Assembly: GCA_020746875.1 (NCBI GenBank)
Contig: JAGTJL010000001.1
Span: forward strand, 2,232,001-2,296,000
Length of the DNA: 64,000 nt
DNA from: Rhexocercosporidium sp. MPI-PUGE-AT-0058
Taxonomy: Eukaryota > Ascomycota > Leotiomycetes > Helotiales
Direction: 5' to 3'
Positions 33,252-43,800 of the stretch are shown in pieces. Below the pieces are notes generated by a model. That model saw only the letters and a list, made by a program, of their open reading frames with translations. It had not been told where the DNA came from and ran no database searches. The position numbers and the translations under genes were made by a program. Each line of letters begins with the position of its first letter. The stretch's first letter is position 1.

Positions 33252-33795
33252 AGAGAAGGATGAGCTTGGAGAGAGAAGGCATTTCTGTGTTTGTTATTAT
33301 AAATGTAAGATTCAAGTTTAAAGGATGATTTACTAGCTGTTGCTTTTTGTGAAATGGGATGAGATAAGAAGTGACTCTAGTCTGAATTTAAAGAAACAAG
33401 AAAGTGGAGAAGACTCTTGGAGATGATTGATGAAGAGAAGTATTTCAACGAGATATCGTGGTTCTTATATATTCGAATGTGTTATGCTACACTTATTCAA
33501 AACCCTAGCCAGATAATCAGCTGCTAAACTGGACATAAAGTTCATATTCTAATCCACCCCCAAATACGGCGTAGACTTAAAACTCAACCTCAAACGGAGT
33601 GGTGATACAAAATACGGTGCGTTGCAGGATTCCGCGATCTAACTCGCTGTCTCGAACTACGGGTATTTGCATGTGCATCTGTGGTCTTTCTTACGTAGTG
33701 TTGTTGTATATCGTATGTGGTGGTGGTTGGAGATGCAATTTTACGCACTACAGTCAGAGTACAGTTATTTTGGGACGAGAGTCGGAAGCGAGTGG
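33252..33795. other. Spacer between two inverted-repeat elements
   Basis: No gene seen; short frames at 33590-33844 are chance. Confidence 0.45.
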
Positions 33796-34251
33796 TACAG
33801 TCACCGTCAACTGATATTAACCTGACCAAAAACCACCAAAACACACCCTAAATAATCGTTAATTTAACCCACTTAGCGGTATTTAAATTCTAAGTCTTAT
33901 TTCACAATTCTTAAATAGAGTATGAAGTACACTTTTGCTAATTCAGAATTTATTTTAAGCGTTCTATAATTTTTTTATTATAAGATGAAGATAGTACTAG
34001 GTTGAAAACGCTACTTTATCCGCAAAATGTGGCTTAAAAATACTACGTTATACTTAGACTTACTAAAATCTTATATTCTTAATTTTTAAGCAAAAATCGT
34101 AATAATACAAAAGCTTAGAATTATTAAAAAGATTATATACTTTAAAGGAATATTAATTTGAAGAAGTGTAGCTTATATTAGAGAGTGTAGAAAAGGTAGC
34201 GTTTTGGTGTGATTCGGGTAAAAGGTTAATATCAGTTGCCTAGGTACTGTA
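33796..34251. mobile_element. MITE-like Tc1/mariner-type element, ~452 bp, TA target duplication
   Basis: TA dinucleotides at 33796-33797 and 34250-34251 flank termini that both begin CAGT. After a diverged 6-7 bases, CAACTGATATTAACCT is identical in inverted orientation (33808-33823 and 34223-34238). The interior is very AT-rich with no coding frame. CAGT ends plus a TA duplication are the mark of Tc1/mariner-superfamily elements, so this is probably a non-autonomous or RIP-degraded copy. Confidence 0.62.
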
Positions 34252-34608
34252 GTCATCAGTCGTCTTTTTACGGGCGCTCGCTTAGCACGGGTAAGGGGCG
34301 GTAGCGTCTTCTAAGAGTCTTCTAGCGACATGCGGGGGTCTCGCATCGTGGCTGGGGTAAATCTCCGCAGTTTTGTAGCAGCAATGTATTCTCCTTCGTC
34401 CCAATGCTACAAATAGCAACCAGCTGCTTCCGATCACTAGGACCTGTGCGTTTTGATATTGTCATAGGATAGTAGGATATGCGTTTCTAGTCGAGTTGAA
34501 CTCTGCGACCAGTCACATAAATCGTTTATGACTCCTAACAAAGACAAAGATTCTTTCTTTCGAGACAAACCACCACAAAACACTTTCAACACGAGCTAGT
34601 TCATCTAC
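34252..34608. other. Intergenic, nothing recognised
   Basis: Short stretch between the MITE-like element and a gene relic. Confidence 0.4.
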
Positions 34609-34979
34609 ATGGAACTGGAAGCGTTCGTGATGGCTTCAATCTCAGCTGAGGCGACTCGAGAGACTCTGCCTTAACTTCATCGGATTTTCGAGTCTCTTGG
34701 ACAAGACGCGTGCAATCCAGGTCCGCCACCTGTGAGCATCAACTCACGACAAGAGGATAAACTTCATGGCTATCTGAGATCCAGAATAATGTAAGAGTTC
34801 AGTCCCGAGTAGTTGCTTGCAGTGATTCTTGGTTTAGGAAGATTGAGCTCACGCAAACACAGTGCCATTGCATCCCGATCTATATGACCAAGGTTGGCGC
34901 GGATTCTAGAGCATGGCAACCTCACACATGTGCATCCAACTATCTACAAATATTGCGTCCCTCAATTTCCCGCGCGTGA
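34609..34979 (+). pseudogene. Possible gene relic with in-frame TAA
   Basis: An ATG at 34609 opens a frame (MELEAFVMASISAEATRETLP) cut by TAA at 34672-34674. It continues in the same frame as protein-like LHRIFESLGQDACNPGPPPVSINSRQ to a good donor (gtaaga, 34791). A 47-bp intron (to ttag at 34837) joins a second exon with a Cys/His pair (QCHCIPIYMTK) and a stop at 34977. No family is recognised. The TAA sits where CAA would restore the frame. It could also be two chance frames. Confidence 0.33.
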
Positions 34980-35394
34980 AGGCCTAGATAATGCTCACCA
35001 TAGGCATGAGATGGTCTGACAGTGCTTGAGTTGTGGAATTAGTCTCTGCCTGGTGAGTGCGACATATTTTCGTTGTCAAGTACCTTTTGCAGAAGAATTG
35101 ACAGCAGCGGCTGTATCTCGGTGCTAACAAATTGCATTAGACCTGCTCTTACAACATCGTGGATATTGGCAAGCATACTTCAGAGCTTCAAACCCTTGAC
35201 GGCCTTCGCCTGAAATACTGCATTGCTGCTCGTCGAGTCCACGCAGTCTGCGTTTCCCCGCCTTAACCTTCCTGCTACGAAAAGCGGGTTCAGCCGACGA
35301 ATACGGTGTGCCGCTGCATGGATTCTCTTATGATGTTACCAGACGAAGATAATGGTTATCTTTCTCTATAAGTCTGGGGGGTTGCCTGCCAGGC
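34980..35394. other. Intergenic; upstream of the small Cys-rich gene
   Basis: No supported exon, although an additional 5' exon of the next gene cannot be excluded. Confidence 0.4.
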
Positions 35395-35734
35395 ATGGCG
35401 GAGAAGCTGAAGAGATCACGTATTCTTCCATTGCTCATTCCCATGGAGGATGGCGATGGAGAGGAAGTTGTTGATGTAAGTTCTTATCGTCCTCATTTCT
35501 CAGATCTTATCTTGACATTGTCAGCAATATCTTTGCGCTCATTGCGACGGCCCTGTTGACCATAGTCCCCTGAGACAATGTAAGCTTTGTGGACTCAATT
35601 GTACTCCTGCCGTGCTCAACGACTACCCGACTCTTCAGGTCAACGGAGAGTATGAAGAAGGCGAGAATTGGGATTCATGTTTCAGCCCGTATCTTATGGG
35701 TGACGATGCCATTGAGATTTTGCATAGAGTGTAG
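35395..35734 (+). CDS. Small Cys-rich protein, two exons, 96 aa
   Basis: Exons 35395-35475 and 35525-35734 join at a 49-bp, phase-0 intron (gtaagt...tgtcag) into 96 codons. Exon 1 is basic then acidic (MAEKLKRSR...EDGDGEEVVD). Exon 2 has CAHCDGP...CKLCGLNC, four to five cysteines spaced like a zinc ribbon, and an acidic C-terminal half. No family is recognised. There is no signal peptide, so a nuclear or cytosolic metal-binding protein is more likely than an effector. Strong splice sites and a matched phase support it. It could be the 3' end of a longer gene. Confidence 0.52.
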
Positions 35735-37040
35735 GGTCTAGTTCTCCAAGAGCAATAGGTTCCTGTATGATATGTTTTCAGCGGATTGGATAAGAAATAG
35801 CTACATTGGGGGTTCTATAGGGGTTTTGCCAGCACAGAAGGAATGTATCTTGATTCATTCCCTTGGAGTGAATTGTGATAGCCCCGTAACTTGCAATCTA
35901 GACCCACCAGTACCTGTCTCTGCATTCTAAACTCCATACTTAGCACGAGTGATGGAGACGTGTATAAATATATGCATAGATAACTCTGCCATGTATTCTG
36001 CTAGTTTCATGCAGAATGGACTTGAGACAAGAACTTTCTAACATTTTTCCAACATTCCACATGTTTAGTCCATACCCTTACTAGAATCTCCATCACCCAC
36101 AGGTACAACGAAGTTTAAGCGCTAAATATTTTGTGTAAAGTCTCTTCTGGGTTCGTCGCTATTGCTCCACTCTCTCCGACCCAAGTGAGCAAGATTATTT
36201 CTCCGATATTCGAGCTTTTTGCTGTCGTGACAGCCCATAGGCACCTAAGTTCGAGTCTCGGCTCTTTGATGACAGCTCTTCTCAGTTTAGGACGTGCTCT
36301 TCTCAGAGATACCAGTGTTCGAGCCTACAATGGCTCCAGCCTCCTCTGTGTTTACTTCGCTTCCAACGAACCACGCGTCCTCGATTCTCTTTTCGGATCG
36401 TAAAAGTTTGTAGGTAAATCATGTCGACTCTTTTGCGTGTCCACGTGTGTTACCATCGGACCAGAAAATCCATTCAGCGTTCAGGGAGCTCGACCATGAA
36501 TTTATGCTCCAATAAGGGTATTTGAAAGTGAAGGGGCTCGCTTAGCTGCCAGCGAGCTGTACCCGAACTCGAGCATCTCTGACTGCCGGAGGGTCGTTGG
36601 AAAATGACCTACCACCGCGGCCTACAACGTGAAACAATGAGAAGCAGAGGTGCCAAATTCTTACGCGCACGAATCGCAAGGGCAAGGCCTGTGGCTAATA
36701 GTAAATTTTTAAAGTGATTAATTAACATGGGTCGTTACCCCGCTACTCCAGACTAATCCAATTACCAGCTCATATATCACGACAAATTTAGTTACCATCG
36801 AGAGAAGCTCATCTGGTTGGTTAGGCATCCATATGTCGGATACATGAACAACGAAGAACTAAGTGGCGAAGATCCGAGTCGTTTTCCAGCAACAGGCTAT
36901 TGCCATGACGAACCTCGGAACCACTTTGCAGTGCTGTACTGTACAAAAGCAAGCAAAACCCCGCCTTGAGATGAACCTTCTTGATTGACTAGGTCACCCT
37001 TTAGTTCTCTGACTTTACGAATTTACCTCACCATCACATA
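35735..37040. other. Intergenic, cutinase upstream region
   Basis: Only an unconvincing 90-codon non-ATG frame (36131-36403). Otherwise empty. Confidence 0.45.
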
Positions 37041-37868
37041 ATGCAGCGCTTCATCCTCTCGCTAATTGGGCTGCTCCCGCTACTCACCAATGCCCTACCC
37101 ACCGCAACCTGCAACACAGTACAAATATTCATCGCAGTCGGCCACGGCGAGTCATACCCAGGAACACAGAAATCTATCGCGAACCTCATCTGCGCCGGGC
37201 GGACCGCTTGCGGCACAGCCAATATTGACTACCCTTCCACTTCCAGTAACAACTACTGCAACGCCGTCGAGACTGGCATCAAGAATGGACTTTCGGTCAT
37301 AACGGCATATGCAAAGGACTGTCCGCAGGCTAAAATTGTACTCACGGGCTGGAGTCAGGGAGCACAGGTCGTGACAGATATCGTCTCCGGTGGGGGTGGG
37401 ACTGGAATGGGGAATGTTGCAAAGGGTTGTAAGCAAGCGACTAGTGCGGCTATGGACCCGACGACTGCGCCGGGGTTAAATGGTCTGATCTTTTCATGAA
37501 GGGAGGTGCAGTGTTCGTGATGGCTAACAAGCTGTAGTGGTTGCTGTGAGTGTGTATGGTGATCCGCGCCATACGGCTACACAGACATTTAATATCGGCA
37601 CGGGCTCGAGCAAGAACGGCGTGAGTCAAATTCTTCTTCTTTCTCTGCTTGACCAAAGTAGCCGAACTAACAGACGTGTTATGGGTAGGTCTGGCCACGA
37701 ACGGGAACACAACTCGAGGCCGAGAATCTCTGGTCCGCGAAGCTGCGAAGCTATTGCGCCGATGGCGATATTGCATGTGCGAATGGCACGAGCACTGCGG
37801 CTCATGGGGGATATTTTGGCAATTATGCGAAGACACCGGCAAACTGGATTATTTCAACTCTAAAGTAG
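37041..37868 (+). CDS. Secreted cutinase / CE5 esterase, 234 aa
   Basis: Exons 37041-37482, 37538-37620 and 37689-37868 join in phase to 234 codons. A signal peptide ends around LTNALP (residue 20). The fold is the small alpha/beta hydrolase of the cutinase/acetylxylan esterase family. The nucleophile is Ser105 in GWSQG, and a GDPRH strand lies near 155-159. The acid and base fit Asp202 (CADGDIAC) and His214 (AAHGGY). Paired cysteines are consistent with the family disulfides. It would act outside the cell on cutin or acetylated xylan. The usual GTTE-type oxyanion motif is replaced by VGHGES, so substrate choice is open. It stands 660 bp from another secreted esterase on the same strand. Confidence 0.9.
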
Positions 37869-38526
37869 GAAGTAGGTGTGGTGCAGGATTTCAGGATAAT
37901 AAAGGTTGATTTAGGGTTTAAAAAGAGTGCGCAAGAATTTTACGATCTTGTAGAAGCCTAAAATACTTGTAGGGAATTCTTTTTCTGTAGAAGTAAATAC
38001 CAATTTCGTATTATTGCTCGAGGTGCCAAAATCGGCCACTTTTTTCTCCTGCGAAGAGAGGGGTTGAACTAGGTATATTGGTACCTTGTAACCTTATGCC
38101 CAAATTAGTCCTCCTGATCTAATTAGCTGGACGCTGAGACCTCAGAACAGTTCAATTAGCCTCAGTCTATAGCGCGTTACATTACTTTCTTCCGGAACAC
38201 GAGCTTTAGATTATGCGAATAACCCCATCTAACCTTAGAGGTGGATGTCCTTATTCCGTAATATAGAGGCCCAGATCTACCGTTCTCCGCTTGACGGAGG
38301 AACTCTGCGATCGCTTTGCACATGAGATGCTCGCAGACGACTTTTTCCACTAATGGTCGTAGTCCTCCTCTCGCTCATGTCGACCTACCTAGGTATTTGT
38401 GGACAGTGTTTGTCCGTCGCAAGACCTCATGGCATATATAAAAGATATGTAAAACCTACTTCATACTAGCCCTAGAATCCTTCCTACATATACGAAATCA
38501 TTGCTCTCTTGTTCAAGACTCATAAA
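37869..38526. other. AT-rich intergenic region between the two esterases
   Basis: No gene seen. Holds the promoter of the downstream esterase. Confidence 0.5.
38435..38442 (+). promoter_or_regulatory. TATA box of the feruloyl-esterase-like gene
   Basis: TATATAAA lies 92 bases before the ATG at 38527, a normal distance for a fungal core promoter, and is followed by a C-rich leader. Confidence 0.55.
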
Positions 38527-39408
38527 ATGCATCTCATCAGTTCCCTTATCCTAGGTCTTGCGACACTGACCAACATTGCCGCCGGCGCAAACAGCAACAG
38601 CTCAGGATGCGGCAAAGCTTCAACTATCACAACTGGAACCAAGACAATCTCAGTCAGCGGCAAGCAGCGTCAATTCAGAATCCGAGTGCCATTGAACTAC
38701 AACCAAAATAGGCCATACAAGGTCATGTATGGGCTGCACTGGGTTGGTGGCACCATGGACCAAGTTGCCGACGGCGGAACTGATAGCTGGAAATATTTTG
38801 GTATGCAAAAGATCGCCAATGAGACCACCATCTTCGTGGCGCCACAGGGTCTCAATGGCGGCTGGGCCAATAGTGGTGGGGAGGATACCAAGTTCATTGA
38901 CGCTATGAACGACTACATCGACACGGGACTTTGTGTGGATCAGGGTCAACGATTTTCCATCGGCTTCTCCTATGGTGCTGGTATGACCTACTCACTCGCC
39001 TGCAACCGTGCGAACAAATTCCGCGCAGTTGCTGTTATTGCCGGTGGCCAGCTGTCTGGCTGCGAGGGCGGAAACGATCCTATTGCGTACTTCGGTATCC
39101 ACGGTATTAAAGACAATACGCTGAGTATTTCTGGTGGTCGTTCTCTGCGTGACCGTTTCGTCAAGAACAACGGCTGCAATTCAATGGCTGGAGCCAAGGA
39201 ACCCAAGGTCGGCAGCAGAACGCATATCACGACCGCCGCCACAGGCTGCAGGCAGGGCTACCCGGTCAGATGGGCAGCGCACGATGGTGGCCATATCCAG
39301 TCTGCGGCCGACAAACCGGCTCCTAGAGAAGAGGATGGCAAAGCCTCTTGGGTGGAAGGAGAGGTCTGGGCATTCTGGAATCTGCCCGAGCTTCAAACCC
39401 CAAAGTAA
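38527..39408 (+). CDS. Secreted feruloyl-esterase-like (CE1 / PHB-depolymerase fold) enzyme, 293 aa
   Basis: Single exon from ATG 38527 (an upstream TTG in frame is ignored) to TAA 39406-39408. The signal peptide is at residues 1-20. FRIRVPLNYNQNRPYKVMYGLHWVGG is the conserved entry to the type D feruloyl esterase/polyhydroxybutyrate-depolymerase-like fold. The nucleophile is Ser148 in GFSYG. Conserved features that follow include IHGIKDNTLSISGGRSLRDRFVKNNGC and the catalytic-His region AAHDGGH near 262. No carbohydrate-binding module. It likely releases hydroxycinnamates or acetyl groups from plant arabinoxylan outside the cell. Confidence 0.88.
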   Translation: MHLISSLILGLATLTNIAAGANSNSSGCGKASTITTGTKTISVSGKQRQFRIRVPLNYNQNRPYKVMYGLHWVGGTMDQVADGGTDSWKYFGMQKIANETTIFVAPQGLNGGWANSGGEDTKFIDAMNDYIDTGLCVDQGQRFSIGFSYGAGMTYSLACNRANKFRAVAVIAGGQLSGCEGGNDPIAYFGIHGIKDNTLSISGGRSLRDRFVKNNGCNSMAGAKEPKVGSRTHITTAATGCRQGYPVRWAAHDGGHIQSAADKPAPREEDGKASWVEGEVWAFWNLPELQTPK

Positions 39409-40842
39409 ATGTAGGATAAGACAGAGGATTTCCGCTAAGGGTCTGGCAGTAAGATGATTATATTGGACTAGTATATAACCATTAAAATATGTAACTTTAG
39501 ACGTCCCTGTACTATATTACAGGAAAACAATAGCAAATATCTCTCCTTTAATAAGACCTTTACGCTCTATTGCTGTCGGCGATTACCTATAACGGAACGT
39601 AGATCTATTTTTGTAAGGGTTTAGTTCGGGGCTTATCGCCGAAACTTTGACAATAAAAAAAACAGGCCTTGGTTTATATCTAGCCCAATTAGAGATTAAA
39701 GGCGTAAATGCGTAGTGGTTACTGCTTATGGGCTACTCAGGGACTACTCAAAGTTGCTTAGGCTGCTCAGGTGAGCTGAGTGACGAGAGGGTGAGCCAAG
39801 GGTTGATAAGCGCCTGAGTAGAAGCGGCGAGCTTACTAGCCTACCACGGGACCAAAGAACAAAAGGTTGTGTCCAACTACCTCAGTAGTCTCCTTCGGCG
39901 GCAGTGGAAGCGAAAGTTTCTCAGTGATGGTTGGAGGATCGGCGAGGTAATTATCGAGCATCGGAGAGCCAACCTCTTTTTCGCGGCTTTCTTCATGTCA
40001 GCCAAATAATACTTGAATACTGAGAGGCGCAAATTGCTTGCCGGGTGCTTACCTGCCCTCATCGTGGCTGACAGCCATGGACAAATCAGATCCTGCAGAC
40101 ATTCTAGCCCTTTAGATGCTTAATATGATAGTATACCCAGTGCAGTCTATCACTTGTAACTTGGACTGTCACAAATGGAATTGCAGTAGATCTGATGATT
40201 TTCGTAGTGGAGAATCGCATGGAGACCGAAGGCAGGTATTATAGCATTGCATCTCTCTCCAGACTTCTGGAGGTGACGATGGTGCTCACTAGCACAGTTA
40301 CTCACAACTACATGTCTTATTCAATAAGACATCTTCGGTGTTTTGACATTAACGCAAGCGGTTATTACGGATTCTCTGCTGTGCAAATATTCCAGAACAC
40401 AAAATGCTGAGGATAAAGTATCACCCCTTCTGTGCCTTTTGATCCCATTGGCTGCTTTACGCGAACTCTGGATGCGAAGAATTTGCGCCAATGATGTTGG
40501 AAGGCACAGTCGTGCCTTCTGTTGTACCTCGCAGCCAACCATGTCGGTGCCCTCATCCAAACCCTCTTCACTATCACAGACATGAACACAACTTGAATTT
40601 TTCTATTCTTATTGACACACAAACACCTCCAAAGCGAGTTCCTCTACCACCAATATGGTAGGGTTGTCTTCGAGCTGGTGCTCTTTGAACATCTAACGAC
40701 AATTCTGCCCTCAGCCTTGTCATCTACAGTGTGGCCTTTCTCCAAATCGCTTTCTATGTGGATCTTCAACCTTCGAAGACTTAAAACTTGCGTCTCTTCT
40801 CCGGGTTTCTCTTCCCAGATTTGGTTTCGCTGCGTCTCCAGG
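39409..40842. other. AT-rich then mixed intergenic region
   Basis: 39440-39700 is AT-rich and repeat-like. A 9-bp inverted repeat (CTACTCAGG at 39733 and its complement near 39811) encloses direct repeats of CTCAG-type motifs. Nothing coding is supported before 40843. Confidence 0.45.
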
Positions 40843-43800
40843 ATGTCTTTCAACACGGTAGTCGGAATGCACGCGCTACAGCAAGTGGTGGAAGACCTAG
40901 ATGCACGGAACCCAGCAGAGTTCCCGCACCAAAACTTTGAGCCGCCGGCCCAACTACAATTTGACGAGTTCTACCATGTAGAAGGCATGGCATCCGAAAG
41001 TACTTCCTCGACACAACCAGACGGGACAAAAAATATTCCTCAACGACCTTCTACAGGTAGATCCGCTTCAATGGCTCAAAGCGTGCACAAAACTGCCCGT
41101 CCACGCACCCAGCAGGAGTGGGAGTCATATAAGGAACTCATTTGCGACCTCTACATACATCGAAATTTCAACATACAGCAGATAAGAACGATTCTTCAAG
41201 AGGAGTGGGCGCTTGATATTAGGTAACGTTACCAACCCATTGCATTGGGTTGAGGCTGAGTTCCGAGAACAGTATGGCGCTACTGAAACATAGAATGGTA
41301 AAATGGGGATTTCCCAAGTATATCAAGCCGTCTGAGATGTCTTTCATTGTTGCAAAGGCAAAGCAGCAAGCAGAATTAGGCAAAGAAACCGTCTTTCGTG
41401 TCCGAGGATCAAAGGTATCAGACGTGGAGATCAAGAGGTCCATGAGACAGAAGATGCCACAAGAGCTCGAGGTCATTTCACCAATACCAGGTATGTTTAA
41501 GGATGTTAGAGAAACGCAGTCTCGATAGCAGCTGACTTCACACCAAGACACGCCTCCTCATATTTGGTTTCGTACGCCTAGTCCTGAGCCATTGCCAGGC
41601 CCACAAACATTCGAAGAGCAAAGTACTGCCTATAAAATTGGTTTTTCTCCCTTCGCCCTATTTCCACACCTTCGGGAACTCACGCCTAGATATAATGAGA
41701 TGGCGCAGGTAGCGACAGTCTCGGCGCAGGATCCTTCTCAACGGGAATTCAATGGCGATGATGATGTCGATCGTGTTTTCAAACCTTTAACTCCAAAAAT
41801 GTGCCCATCGCCTTCCTCAAGAGTCGAGCCAAACCTCGGCGACGACCTGCAAGAAACAGTTGGAATTCTCATGAAAGATGAGGTGCCTTTCACAGACTCT
41901 GCATACAAATCCGCGCCTAATTTCTACCACTCTCCAACTTCCCAGCCTGCCCTAGTGAAATCACCAAGCTCACTTAATACAGACTCTTCCGCTGCAGAAG
42001 GATCCCGAGGTGATAGTGATAAGAAAACTATATACTCGATTGGCAGCACAGTCGATCCAGGTTCTGCTCGAAAATACATCATTGAACTATGCAACGATAT
42101 TTATATCAAGCTACGCCAGTCCGTTGACGCCATGAACTGGAGTGCGCTCACAACGGTTCTTCCAGAACTTATCAAGGCTTTTGCTATCAAGCTTTGTCAC
42201 GATTGTCCTTCTCAAAATTCTCAAATGAGTCGTGAATAATGCATTTCATTCATAAGCGACACAAGTCTGCGTGTTCACAGAAAATGGAGAACTTTGAGAC
42301 TTAGTAGCGGTGCTAGGGAACTTGTTACGCAACTTGAAGCGATGTTCAAGCTCGAAGATGAGGACGAGCCAGATCGGGATCGAGGGCATCTGGAAGACAT
42401 GTCTTTTCTGGACAAGATGGAAATGTGGAGTAGCAAAGCCGAACAAGACCATCCAGGTCTCCCCAACACTGAATTGTTTGAAGGTGTGCAAGACGACGAC
42501 GACGATCCGATCGACCAGAGCGAATTATCCACGTACCACAAGACCATCCTCGACAGCACGGCCTACGAATGGTTTCTCTGGAACGTTGCATCAGAGGCTA
42601 TGATAAGATTGGAGACATCTCAACCGCGCATCCGGCAACACATCCTCGATAAGCTTCCAACTGGAACGATCAGCAAACGTCAAACTCCAAAGGTCTATGA
42701 AGTTATATTTGACCTTGAATGGCACCATGCCAAGGAAGAAAGACTTCAATATGAGCTCTCGGAAGAGTTTAATCACCCGCTACGACCATCAATTATCATC
42801 ACAGGATCTCCGCGCCAGGCCCAGGGCCTTAGCATCAAGCAATATCTTGCACAAACATGGCCTATGATTGGGTTACATCTCTTGGAAGCACTTAACAAGG
42901 CGACCATGAATACCTCAAAACATTACTATGGTATGTCTAACTCCACGCGATTGGCCATTCTCCATGTCATGCTTATTCGCACACAGTGAGTTTGCCTGAA
43001 AGTGCTCAATTAGAGAAAAGGATCCTTCCCTCTCACCTCACCGTCACAGTAGTCGGACCGGCCTACTCTGTCGCGGACTGTGGCGAGCTATTAGCTTGGA
43101 TAGGATCAGCTCTTCTTAGCGGCGCTCAAACAATCAGCCACTACTGTTTACCCCTGATTACAAGCTTTCGGGTTGACGCTCCATCTTCAAGTTCGGAATT
43201 GCTGAAGTACAGAGGCCTTTGCAGCTTCGATTTCGAGCTTACGCAGTTAGGAACTGAGAACGAATCTTTGCCAGGAATACAGAATTTCAGTCGGGATATG
43301 CTTGGGGAAAATACTATCATCTTAGGATTTCCAATCCGTCGACGACCAGAGGGCTACGCAGGGCTTGAAGTCTCTTTTCGTACGCTCCTGCTCTATCTAC
43401 AGGTATCAAAGGCCGAGATTTTCGTCTTGGATGTTTTCATCAAGGGACCAAACAGAGTACTGGAGCTCATCAAACACACTGATGATGTTTTCCTTTGGCG
43501 GCTTGACCATTCCTTGGCAGATTACTCCTCGTGCTGCCAGGAGACGCGTAGCAAGGCAATTGCTATCAAAGACTATAGTTCTCTTAGTTATCATACTTTA
43601 GAAGCCGGTCGTCATATTCTCAGCAAGTGCGCTGATGATTCCGCTCCCACAGAAGGTGTGTATCATGGAGTCTTGGCTTAAGGATCAAGTTTTTCTAATC
43701 ATATGCGAACATAGATCCCAACAGACTCTCCAACGAGCCTGCGGATGACACCAAAATTGCGCAAATAGGCTTCTTCGCTGAAAAGAACGCAGCTGACGGC

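Noticed and set aside
36240..36275. GTTCGAGTC as a tRNA T-loop
   Set aside because: No matching 5-bp T-stem or A-box at the right distance.
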